Shown one piece after another: positions 1 through 5,257 of a stretch of DNA of 5,529 nucleotides. The DNA comes from an uncultured Rubrobacteraceae bacterium (GTDB taxonomy: Bacteria > Actinomycetota > Rubrobacteria > Rubrobacterales > Rubrobacteraceae), in NCBI GenBank assembly GCA_902806015.1, contig CADCUZ010000013.1:11355-16883 (forward strand), given 5' to 3'. A program made the position numbers and the translations under genes. The notes beneath the pieces are model-generated. The model had not been told where the DNA came from. It did no database searches and saw only the letters and a list, made by a program, of their open reading frames with translations. The stretch's first letter is position 1; every line of letters starts with the position of its first letter.

Positions 1-151
1 CTCCTCTTTAGCGTTCGCGGCTGACAACAAAACCCGCTACGGAGACCAGGTTACCGGGATCGTGCCTATCATTGGACAGCCGACCCAGTACGGACGAACG
101 CTGTGGAAGCTGCCGCGTCGGCTGTTCTTGTCGGCGGGTTCGCGGAACCGG
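1..151. other. Unassigned left edge
   Basis: No gene can be supported here. A plus-strand frame is open from the window edge to a TAG at 170-172 and would be the 3' end of a convergent gene. It resembles no family I know, has mixed codon use and overlaps the end of the sigma gene, so I do not call it. A short perfect inverted repeat, GGTTC-GCG-GAACC at 137-149, lies two bases beyond the stop codon of the minus-strand sigma gene. It could help end that transcript, but it has only five base pairs and no T-run. Confidence 0.4.
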
Positions 152-1069
152 TCATCTCGCGGACCGCAGTAGCGATCCGAAGTCGGCGACCGGCCCGAGG
201 TGCGTCAGCTTGTCGGGATTGATGATCGAGCTGATGCTTGTAATCCGACCTCCGGCGATACCGAGCCCCAACACGCCGATCAGCCGCTGCTGTGCGTCGA
301 GAAAGAGGGCTCCCGCGCCGCCGTTGACCTCGACGGGTCGCAACGACGTGCCCGGAACGCGGGCGCCCAGGCGGATCCAGTTGATCAGCGTGCGCGCGAC
401 GCGGTTGCGCCCGCGCAGCGACCGCGCGAGCGCCGGAACCTTGCCGCCGCCGTCGCCGGTTAGCTCCACGTCGTGGGCGAGCAGCGCCTCGAGCCCGGCG
501 AGGTCGCCCTGCTCTACGGCCGCGAAGAACCGTCGCGCCAACTCGTCGCGCTGCTCGCGCGTCGTCTGGAAGCGGGGCCGGCGCTGCTTGACATGGCGTC
601 TGGCGCGGGTGGCGAGCTGGCGCGCGTTGTCCTCGCTCTTGCCGACGATCGCAGCGATCTCCGGGTACCCGTAACCGAACACGTCGCGAAGCAGCAGCGC
701 GGCCCGCTGCTCTGGCGAGAGGCCCTCCAGCAGCACCAGCATCGCAAGCGACAGCGAGTCGGCTGCCTCAGCGTGCCAGGCCGGATCGTCGCGGCCGTCG
801 GTGACGATCGGTTCCGGCAGCCACTCGCCGACGTAGCGTTCGCGGCGGACGCGCGCGGAGCGCAGCTCGTCGATCGCCAGCCGGGTGGTCACGGTGGCGA
901 CGAACGCGCGCGGCGATGCGATCCGCTCGCCGGCGTCGAGCGCCCGGTGCACCCGCAGCAGCGCTTCCTGCACCACGTCCTCGGCCTCGGAGACGCTGCC
1001 GAGCATCCGATAGGCGATCGCGAAGGAGGCCGGCCGCAGTTCGTCGAGCAGCCGCTCGCGGGCGGTCAT
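152..1069 (-). CDS. ECF41-type (SigJ-like) RNA polymerase sigma factor with fused SnoaL-like domain
   Basis: This 305-residue extracytoplasmic-function sigma factor should direct RNA polymerase to a small set of promoters. Region 2 spans about residues 8-75, with AYRMLGS and EAEDVVQEA near 19-36. Region 4 spans about 103-160, with the LSPEQRAALLLRDVFGY block and the helix-turn-helix around 136-158 (PEIAAIVGKSEDNARQLATR). The NTF2/SnoaL-like extension runs from about 172 to the end. Three ECF41 hallmarks are visible: WLPEP at 83-87 between regions 2 and 4, DGGGK at 206-210 and NPDKL at 284-288. In studied ECF41 proteins the extension, rather than an anti-sigma factor, modulates activity, and none is encoded nearby. 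The ATG overlaps the epimerase stop codon as ATGA and has no good Shine-Dalgarno of its own, so translation is probably coupled. The frame stays open far upstream only because of high GC. The family call is secure; the signal sensed is unknown. Confidence 0.93.
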   Translation of the reverse strand: MTARERLLDELRPASFAIAYRMLGSVSEAEDVVQEALLRVHRALDAGERIASPRAFVATVTTRLAIDELRSARVRRERYVGEWLPEPIVTDGRDDPAWHAEAADSLSLAMLVLLEGLSPEQRAALLLRDVFGYGYPEIAAIVGKSEDNARQLATRARRHVKQRRPRFQTTREQRDELARRFFAAVEQGDLAGLEALLAHDVELTGDGGGKVPALARSLRGRNRVARTLINWIRLGARVPGTSLRPVEVNGGAGALFLDAQQRLIGVLGLGIAGGRITSISSIINPDKLTHLGPVADFGSLLRSAR

Positions 1070-2001
1070 GCCGCCGCGAAACCCTGCCGCCAGCTCGGGT
1101 GCGCCGGGCGCCACCCGAGCTCGCGCTTTGCCTTGGCGTTGGAGGCACCGCGAAGCTCGGTCATCATCACCACGCCGGCCTCCCCGGCGAACAGCCGCCC
1201 GACGAAACGGGGCACGCGCATCGGCTTCTTGGCGCCTAGGTCCTGGGCCAGTACCGGCAGCCACTCGGCGACCGGGGCGGGGTCGTCGTCGACAATGTTG
1301 TAGACACCGCGGCTGCCGCGCTCGACCGCCGCCACCGTCGCCTCCGCCGCGTCGGCGATGTGGATGAAGGACCACACGCCGCCACCGTCGCCGACCAGCG
1401 GGAACTTGCGCTTGCGGACCAGCTCGAACTGCTCTCCGCCGGGCGCCCCCGACGTGCCCGGCCCGTAGAACGCGCCGTAGCGCAGCACGATCCCTTCCGT
1501 CCACCGCGCGCCGAGGACCGCCTCCTCGAGATGACGGATCGCGGCCAGGGTCTCGCGCATCTCGCGCGCGGGCGTCGGGTCGAGCGGGTCCTCCTCGCTC
1601 TTCACCGGCCCGCCGGTGCGCATGTACGGCCACGCGCCATAGCTCTGCGCGACGAACCGCCGCACCCCCACCGCCTGCCCGGCCGAGAGCAGGTAGTCCG
1701 TCCCCTCGGTCCGCAGGCGGTTGGTCGGCGCGAAATCGCGATCGAAGTGACGCAGGTCCAACGTGGCTGGAATCGCGGTCAGCTGATGGACGATCACATC
1801 CGGCCTCGCCCTGCCCACGGCCTCCGCGACCTGATCGGGGTCGAGCGCGTCCGCGACCACCGGCACGGCGCCGAGCTCGTGGAGCATCGCCTGCTTCGAC
1901 TCGCTACGCGTCATGCCATGAACCTCATGGCCCGCCTCGACCAGACGTGGCACCAGCTGCCTTCCAATCGCCCCCGTCGCGCCTGCGACAAACACTCTCA
2001 T
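1066..2001 (-). CDS. Atypical NAD(P)-dependent epimerase/reductase (extended SDR-like), ECF41 partner
   Basis: This 311-residue Rossmann-fold protein belongs to the NAD-dependent epimerase/dehydratase superfamily. The nucleotide-binding motif GATGAIG lies at 7-13 after a beta strand (MRVFVAGATG), and an acidic D51 follows the third strand. The C-terminal half has the usual substrate-domain pattern (LRYGAFYGPG at 173-182, FIHIADAAEA at 212-221, YNIVDDDP at 234-241). I see no clear YxxxK catalytic pair; the expected area reads QSYGAWPYMRTGG near 119-131, so it is an atypical member and its substrate cannot be named. I chose the ATG at 2001 over the in-frame ATG at 2016 because GAAGGAG sits six bases before it and lies inside the longer version, which has no such site. 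It is first in an operon with the sigma gene and is preceded by an exact ECF41 promoter. It fits the 'E' (epimerase) or 'O' (oxidoreductase) class of COE genes known to accompany ECF41 sigma factors. Confidence 0.9.
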   Translation of the reverse strand: MRVFVAGATGAIGRQLVPRLVEAGHEVHGMTRSESKQAMLHELGAVPVVADALDPDQVAEAVGRARPDVIVHQLTAIPATLDLRHFDRDFAPTNRLRTEGTDYLLSAGQAVGVRRFVAQSYGAWPYMRTGGPVKSEEDPLDPTPAREMRETLAAIRHLEEAVLGARWTEGIVLRYGAFYGPGTSGAPGGEQFELVRKRKFPLVGDGGGVWSFIHIADAAEATVAAVERGSRGVYNIVDDDPAPVAEWLPVLAQDLGAKKPMRVPRFVGRLFAGEAGVVMMTELRGASNAKAKRELGWRPAHPSWRQGFAAA

Positions 2002-2012
2002 CACCAACTCCT
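2002..2012 (-). promoter_or_regulatory. Ribosome binding site deciding the epimerase start
   Basis: On the minus strand the sequence reads GAAGGAG-TTGGTG-ATG, an almost ideal Shine-Dalgarno with a six-base spacer before the ATG at 1999-2001. It falls within the first codons of the longer ORF beginning at 2016, which argues that the shorter protein is the real one. Confidence 0.75.
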
Positions 2013-2039
2013 TCATCGAGGGTTACCTGCACCCCATAA

Positions 2040-2066
2040 GACGAGATGGCAGCCCCGGCTGTGACA
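2040..2066 (-). promoter_or_regulatory. ECF41-type promoter (TGTCACA-N16-CGTC)
   Basis: On the minus strand TGTCACA (2066-2060) is followed after exactly 16 bases by CGTC (2043-2040). This matches the published ECF41 target promoter (TGTCACA at -35, CGTC at -10) at every specified base and in spacing. A start site about 6-8 bases beyond the -10 would leave a leader of roughly 32 nt to the Shine-Dalgarno-supported ATG of the epimerase gene. The second gene of this operon is an ECF41 sigma factor, so the site predicts positive autoregulation. The match is seen directly; its use by this sigma factor is inference. Confidence 0.85.
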
Positions 2067-2086
2067 CCTCCGAGCACCTCGGCACG

Positions 2087-2105
2087 GGGCTATCTTTTCT
2101 AGCCC
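2087..2105. repeat. Small hairpin upstream of the ECF41 promoter
   Basis: GGGCTA at 2087-2092 and TAGCCC at 2100-2105 form a perfect six-pair stem with a seven-base loop. It lies about 20 bases upstream of the -35 element of the epimerase promoter. With the larger palindrome at 2141-2168 it may insulate the operon from transcripts arriving from the SRPBCC gene. There is no clear T-run, so a terminator role is uncertain. Confidence 0.35.
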
Positions 2106-2140
2106 GGATGAGCCAGATGTGGAAGTCGGGTGGCGCAGGC

Positions 2141-2168
2141 AAGGAGCATTCTTAGAAGAATGCTCCTT
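2141..2168. repeat. Perfect 28-bp palindrome, possible terminator or operator
   Basis: AAGGAGCATTCTT at 2141-2153 is followed by AG and then by its exact reverse complement at 2156-2168, giving 13 matched pairs without a mismatch. It lies 54 bases 3' of the stop codon of the minus-strand SRPBCC gene and about 75 bases upstream of the epimerase promoter. A terminator for the SRPBCC transcript is the natural reading. Neither flank has a T-run, so an operator or a mobile-element trace remains possible. Confidence 0.6.
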
Positions 2169-2189
2169 CCACGCACTCAGGTCAATAGG
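2165..2189. repeat. Imperfect intergenic repeat, copy A
   Basis: This copy begins CCTTCCACGC and ends AATAGG. It matches copy B at 2816-2843 in 22 of 25 aligned positions, with one three-base gap. Its first four bases are the end of the palindrome at 2141-2168. It lies just 3' of the SRPBCC gene (stop at 2222) on the minus strand. Confidence 0.5.
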
Positions 2190-2221
2190 CTTCGTATCGG
2201 GGCTCTACACCAAGCGGTGGA

Positions 2222-2590
2222 CTAAGTTCGTGCTTCCAGCTTGCCCTTGAGCCGTGTCAAGTCGGTCTGCATTTGGCGCCTGCCCACCCGCTCGAGCAGG
2301 GGGCCAACCAACCCGAAGAAGCCGCCCGGCTCTCCTTGGGCAACCTCCGTGACCCGCGTACCGCCTCCTGCCGCCGGCTCAAATAGGCGTGTGTGCTCTT
2401 GTGGGAAGGGTCCCCCCGTGCTCCTCTCAGAGTGGCACACGGGCGGCTCATGGGCGGTGACCTCGAAGGGCGACACGAACCTACGGCCAAAGAACTTCAT
2501 GTAAACGGTGAAGCGGTCGCCCTTCTTGGGCGGTCCCTGCGACTCTTTGCGCACTTCACTGATCATCCTCGAATGGTCGTGGATCAACAA
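2222..2590 (-). CDS. SRPBCC (polyketide cyclase/START-like) family protein, probably N-terminally truncated
   Basis: The 122 residues match the middle and C-terminal part of the SRPBCC helix-grip fold, which binds hydrophobic ligands in a deep pocket. Visible blocks are GDRFTVYMKFFGRRF near 24-38, the FEVTAHEPP strand at 42-50, TRLFEPAAGGGTRVTEVAQGE near 67-86, and the long closing helix from GGFFGLVGPLL to the end. Family members usually have about 140-150 residues and start with a strand plus a VFD/VFA-type helix, both missing here. A TGA stands directly before the first usable codon, a TTG at 2590; the alternative ATG at 2566 has only GAGG touching it. No Shine-Dalgarno precedes the TTG. 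It may therefore be a decaying gene that lost its first 25-35 codons, or carry an upstream frameshift. Ligand and function are unknown. Confidence 0.65.
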   Translation of the reverse strand: MLIHDHSRMISEVRKESQGPPKKGDRFTVYMKFFGRRFVSPFEVTAHEPPVCHSERSTGGPFPQEHTRLFEPAAGGGTRVTEVAQGEPGGFFGLVGPLLERVGRRQMQTDLTRLKGKLEART

Positions 2591-2884
2591 TCATAGAAGG
2601 GCGCAGAACGAGGCGAATCGGACAAATCGACCGGTTTGCTGTGGCTTAAATTGAGTGGTCCAAACGGGCTATCTCAGAATAGGTCGGAGCGACTGTGCCC
2701 CTCGGGCCGGGTTTCACTTCCAAATGCTATGTTGGACACGAGGCACCGTCTGGGTTAAGAGCTGAGGCTACCCGAAATTAGGAGTATCGGATACAGTCGA
2801 AGTTCGGAGAACACCCCTTCCACGCGCTCCTCGGGTAAATAGGACTAGGGCGGCGCGGTGATCGGGCCACCCGCCTAGTACCAC
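2591..2884. other. Intergenic gap between the SRPBCC and CMD-like genes
   Basis: This stretch of about 290 bases has lower GC than the flanking genes and no coding frame I can support. It contains a short inverted repeat GTATC-G-GATAC at 2784-2794, the palindromic decamer CGAAGTTCGG at 2798-2807 and repeat copy B at 2816-2843. I looked for the missing N-terminus of the SRPBCC protein at its left end and found no convincing match in any minus-strand frame. Confidence 0.5.
2816..2843. repeat. Imperfect intergenic repeat, copy B
   Basis: This copy shares CCTTCCACGC, then CTC, then GGT and AATAGG with copy A at 2165-2189, with three extra bases in the middle. It ends about 40 bases 3' of the stop codon of the minus-strand CMD-like gene, the same relative position that copy A holds behind the SRPBCC gene. 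That placement suggests a 3'-flank element, such as a processed or terminator-linked repeat, rather than a promoter. Confidence 0.5.
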
Positions 2885-3358
2885 TCAGCTGGGGTACGAG
2901 CCCGCCGGCTGCTTCACGGTGACGGTGAGGCGGTTCCAGAAGTTGATCAGGGCGATCTCTATGATCAAGGCCGAGAGGGTCGGCTCGTCGTAGTGTCGGG
3001 CGGCCTCCTCGAAGACCTCGTCGGGTACCGGGTCCGGCCGGTCGCTCAGGCGCGTGGCTGTCTCCGCGAGCGCGAGCGCCGCGCGCTCGGCCTCGGTGTA
3101 ATAGGGCGCGTCCCGCCAGGCCGCCACCGAGAAGATCCTCTCGTCCGTCTCCCCGGCCCTCTTGAGGTCGCGGGCGTGCATGTCCACGCAGTAGCCGCAG
3201 CCGTTGATCTGGGCCGCGCGCAGGTGGACGAGGTCGGCCGTCTTCGGCGGCAGGCCGGCCTTCCTCGTGGCCTCCGCCAGGTCCAGCAGGGGCTGTAAAG
3301 TGTCGGGGACGACCATCACCGGGTTGTTCATCCTTGCTTCCAAGTTTGCTGCTTGCAT
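2885..3358 (-). CDS. Carboxymuconolactone decarboxylase family protein (AhpD-like peroxidase fold)
   Basis: This 157-residue protein has the AhpD-like fold. The redox motif C54-G-Y-C57 is followed by H61 (NGCGYCVDMHAR at 52-63), the CxxC-x3-H arrangement used by alkylhydroperoxidase-type members. It also has the usual C-terminal INFWNRL helix at 138-144. Such proteins commonly reduce peroxides with a thiol partner; true decarboxylase activity is not expected from a CxxC member. I start at the ATG at 3358 because AAGGAG lies seven bases upstream and the longer ORF adds only a basic, unlike-coding stretch. A further ATG at 3331 (MNNPV) is possible. The gene is divergent from a SnoaL-fused ECF sigma gene, 137 bases apart, and corresponds to the 'C' class of COE genes linked to ECF41 sigma factors. 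No clear promoter was found for it. Confidence 0.9.
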   Translation of the reverse strand: MQAANLEARMNNPVMVVPDTLQPLLDLAEATRKAGLPPKTADLVHLRAAQINGCGYCVDMHARDLKRAGETDERIFSVAAWRDAPYYTEAERAALALAETATRLSDRPDPVPDEVFEEAARHYDEPTLSALIIEIALINFWNRLTVTVKQPAGSYPS

Positions 3359-3364
3359 GGATCT

Positions 3365-3370
3365 TCTCCT
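3365..3370 (-). promoter_or_regulatory. Ribosome binding site of the CMD-like gene
   Basis: The minus strand reads AAGGAG, then six to seven bases, then the ATG at 3356-3358. This supports starting the protein at MQAANLEARM rather than at the upstream ATG at 3424. Confidence 0.65.
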
Positions 3371-3429
3371 TCGGCGTCTCTTCGATTGACAGCTCAAGTT
3401 CCGCGAGCCCACTCTCCTCGCCACCCCCT

Positions 3430-3456
3430 CGTCACATCGGCCGCTTTTCGTTGGTC
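3430..3456 (+). promoter_or_regulatory. Near-consensus ECF41-like promoter for the second sigma gene
   Basis: CGTCACA at 3430-3436 and GGTC at 3453-3456 are separated by exactly 16 bases. They match the ECF41 consensus TGTCACA-N16-CGTC at six of seven and three of four positions. A start near 3463 would leave a leader of about 33 nt before the ATG at 3496. The site could serve autoregulation of this sigma gene or cross-talk from the other sigma factor. The two mismatches keep confidence low. Confidence 0.4.
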
Positions 3457-3471
3457 ACTACTACAATGACC
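3453..3471. promoter_or_regulatory. GGTCA-N9-TGACC inverted repeat, possible operator
   Basis: A perfect five-base inverted repeat with a nine-base spacer overlaps the proposed -10 and start site of the second sigma gene, within the divergent region. Its size suits a dimeric regulator, but no regulator gene is present and five-base arms can arise by chance. Confidence 0.3.
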
Positions 3472-3480
3472 CGACGCGAC

Positions 3481-3486
3481 GGAGGA
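3481..3486 (+). promoter_or_regulatory. Ribosome binding site of the second sigma gene
   Basis: GGAGGA ends nine bases before the ATG at 3496, a slightly long but usable spacing. An in-frame TGA at 3490-3492 rules out any earlier start, and the next ATG lies inside sigma region 2, so the start is fixed. Confidence 0.7.
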
Positions 3487-3495
3487 ACGTGACCG

Positions 3496-4404
3496 ATGAA
3501 CGAACACGACGCATGGCTGGCCGAGCGCTTCGAGGGGCACCGCACCCGCCTGAGGTCGGTGGCCTACCGGATGCTCGGCTCAACGAGCGAGGCCGAAGAC
3601 GCCGTGCAGGAGGCCTGGCTCCGCCTAAGCCGCTCGGGCGCCGGAGGCATCGACAACCTTGGCGGGTGGCTGACGACGGTCGTGGCACGGGTGTGCCTGA
3701 ACATGCTGCGCTCGCGCACGGCGCGCCGCGAGGAAACGCTTGAAGGGCCCAAGGGCGAGCCTCTAGGCGCGCACGTGCCCGACCCGATCGTGGGCCGCCT
3801 GGACGCAGCCGACCCCGAGCACGAGGCCCTCTTGGCCGACGGGGTAGGCCTCGCGCTGCTGGTGGTGCTCGAAACGCTCTCCCCCGCCGAGCGGCTCGCG
3901 TTCGTGCTGCACGACGCGTTCGGTGTGCCCTTCGCAGAGATCGCTCCGATAGTCGGCCGCTCCCCGGCCGCGGCGAGGCAGTTGGCGAGCCGGGCGCGCA
4001 ACCGCGTGCGGGGGGCGGCCCCTGCCCCGGAGACGGACCTTGCCCGCCAGCGGGAGGTGGTCGAAGCCTTCCTCGCCGCCTCGCGCGGCGGCGACTTCGA
4101 CGCGCTCCTGGCGGTGCTCGATCCGGAGGTCGTGCTGAGGGCGGACAACGGCGCCGCGGGCGCGTCGAGGTTGGTCAGGGGCGCTCGTGCCGTGGCCAAC
4201 CAGGCGCTCACCTACTCGCGTTTGGCCCCCTTCTCCCGGCTGGCGCTCGTGAACGGGGCCGCGGGAGCCGTTACGGCCCCTGGGGGAGTGCCGCGGGCGA
4301 TCATGGGCTTCACGGTAGCGGGCGGGAAGATCGTCGAGATAGACATCCTCGCCGACCCCGAGCGCCTCGGCCGGCTCGACCTCTCGGCAGTCCTTGATGG
4401 CTGA
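3496..4404 (+). CDS. SnoaL-fused ECF sigma factor (SigJ-like; ECF41 or related ECF56/ECF294-type)
   Basis: This 302-residue sigma factor has region 2 at about 12-78 (VAYRMLGSTSEAEDAVQEAWLR at 22-43), region 4 at about 113-172 (LSPAERLAFVLHDAF at 128-142, then the helix-turn-helix around FAEIAPIVGRSPAAARQLASR) and a SnoaL-like extension from about 183. It differs from the sigma factor at 152-1069 at each ECF41 hallmark. The linker has VPDP (94-97) in place of WLPEP, the mid-extension has ADNGAAG (216-222) where DGGGK is expected, and the end has DPERL (287-291) in place of NPDKL. It may thus be a divergent ECF41 member or belong to another SnoaL-fused ECF group; I cannot decide by eye. It is divergent from the CMD-like gene, the probable target or partner. 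No anti-sigma factor is adjacent. The sigma call is secure, the subgroup is not. Confidence 0.92.
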   Translation: MNEHDAWLAERFEGHRTRLRSVAYRMLGSTSEAEDAVQEAWLRLSRSGAGGIDNLGGWLTTVVARVCLNMLRSRTARREETLEGPKGEPLGAHVPDPIVGRLDAADPEHEALLADGVGLALLVVLETLSPAERLAFVLHDAFGVPFAEIAPIVGRSPAAARQLASRARNRVRGAAPAPETDLARQREVVEAFLAASRGGDFDALLAVLDPEVVLRADNGAAGASRLVRGARAVANQALTYSRLAPFSRLALVNGAAGAVTAPGGVPRAIMGFTVAGGKIVEIDILADPERLGRLDLSAVLDG

Positions 4405-4419
4405 CGCCCGCCCCGATCC

Positions 4420-4432
4420 GCCGAACTTCGGC
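4420..4432 (+). terminator. Weak hairpin 3' of the second sigma gene
   Basis: GCCGAA-C-TTCGGC is a perfect inverted repeat beginning 16 bases after the sigma stop codon. As RNA it could form only about four stable pairs around a five-base loop and is followed by AAACC rather than U residues, so it is a poor intrinsic terminator. Confidence 0.25.
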
Positions 4433-4512
4433 AAACCGGCCTATGCACCGAACCACGTAGAACGCCTTACAGACGAATCTCGGAGAACCGCCTCAGGGCG
4501 AAGATCGCAGCA

Positions 4513-4752
4513 CTACTCGTCTACGCACAGTGGTGAATAAGCTCGGATCCAGTCTGCTCGCCCAATATGCGGGTGTCGAAGGAAAAGAGACGCCTCCGGC
4601 AAGCATGTCGCGTATGACGATCGTTTGTCCTCTTCTCCTCGGGAAGTCTGGAGCATCCCGATGACGGCCACCAAGAACAACGTGCCGCCGAGCTCGACCC
4701 TCGTCATGACGGCCTTAGTGCTTTGCACCAGCCCATCGAGCACAATATCCAC
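4513..4752 (-). CDS. Possible small protein with one hydrophobic segment (weak)
   Basis: A GTG start at 4752 is preceded on the minus strand by GGAG with a six-base spacer and opens a 79-residue frame. The first half has GC-biased codons and a hydrophobic stretch at about 19-34 (VELGGTLFLVAVIGML) followed by charged residues, compatible with a single membrane helix. The second half (residues 45-79) looks like non-coding translation. I recognise no family. It could be the eroded end of a larger membrane protein or chance. Confidence 0.22.
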   Translation of the reverse strand: MDIVLDGLVQSTKAVMTRVELGGTLFLVAVIGMLQTSRGEEDKRSSYATCLPEASLFLRHPHIGRADWIRAYSPLCVDE

Positions 4753-5246
4753 CCTGAACTCCGTTCTTTCGCTTTCGGAACACGGAGCTTACTCCCCACG
4801 CTCTGCTCTTTCTTGGGGGATACCTGGTTTCGATGCGATGTTGCTTGCTGAGCCGACACAAACGTCGTCGAACCCTTTCGATGGGCTTGGGGTGGATTGC
4901 GGAGGCTGCTCACAGGATGGAACGGGGCGAGTACTAGGGGTGATCACGGGTAGGCTACGCCGGCGATTCCAGCCTCCACGCTAGTCGCTCCCATACGACA
5001 AACGCGGGAAAGGCGCTGAACCCCTATCGACAAGCAGAGGATCGCACGAATGTCGGACGTCAATACTAGAAGGCATAAAGAGAAGTGATCTTGATGACTG
5101 CTCGACAACACGGGATGGTGGGTAATGCGGACGTTGTAATTGTCGGTTACTGGGGAGTGCTCCCTCCATGGGAGGTGGTTGACTGCCGGTAGAGGGCGGA
5201 GTTCGTGGCCCTGCGGGATCGCGACTGGATGCAAGCTGAGCGAGAG

Positions 5247-5252
5247 AAAGGA
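5247..5252 (+). promoter_or_regulatory. Ribosome binding site of the catalase remnant
   Basis: AAAGGA ends five bases before the GTG at 5258. Survival of a good ribosome-binding site in front of the catalase-like start suggests the native 5' end of that gene is intact up to the junction. Confidence 0.55.
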
Positions 5253-5257
5253 ACCGC

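Larger units (their letters stand above)
4405..5257. other. Long region without a convincing gene
   Basis: About 850 bases separate the second sigma gene from the catalase remnant. GC and codon bias fall relative to the flanking genes, and I recognise no conserved protein in any frame, no tRNA and no insertion-sequence ends. One small minus-strand ORF is listed separately. The inverted repeat CCTCC-ATG-GGAGG at 5163-5175 is the most obvious structure near the right end. The region may be eroded coding DNA or the scar of rearrangement. Confidence 0.5.

Noticed and set aside
2..172. Open plus-strand frame from the left edge ending in TAG
   Set aside because: It is short, unrecognised and overlaps the sigma gene end; an edge-truncated frame of this length arises often by chance.
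473..1303. Long plus-strand ORF opposite the sigma and epimerase genes
   Set aside because: It is an antisense shadow of two clear genes in high-GC DNA; its translation resembles no family and is rich in Arg, Ala and Gly.
1070..1633. Upstream extension of the first sigma factor frame to 1633
   Set aside because: The extra residues are an out-of-frame reading of the epimerase gene; the real start is the ATGA overlap at 1069.
1360..2064. Plus-strand ORF of 234 codons
   Set aside because: It is antisense to the epimerase gene, has no recognisable domain and shows the reversed codon bias of a shadow.
3385..3391. TGTCAAT on the minus strand as an ECF41 -35 for the CMD-like gene
   Set aside because: It matches only five of seven bases and no CGTC-like element lies 16 bases downstream.
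3462..3467. TACAAT as a housekeeping -10 for the second sigma gene
   Set aside because: No acceptable -35 hexamer lies 16-18 bases upstream.
2798..4430. Palindromic decamer CGAAGTTCGG at 2798-2807 and its reverse complement at 4421-4430, both 3' of genes
   Set aside because: Ten bases of a near-self-complementary sequence can recur by chance, and the flanks share nothing.
3564..4434. Two long minus-strand ORFs opposite the second sigma gene
   Set aside because: Both are shadows of a well-supported sigma gene and give Ser/Arg-rich or Arg/Gly-rich translations without domains.
4625..4752. Resemblance of the hydrophobic stretch in the small minus-strand ORF to the last helix of NuoJ-like proteins
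   Set aside because: The likeness covers only a generic hydrophobic segment, and no neighbouring complex I gene is present.
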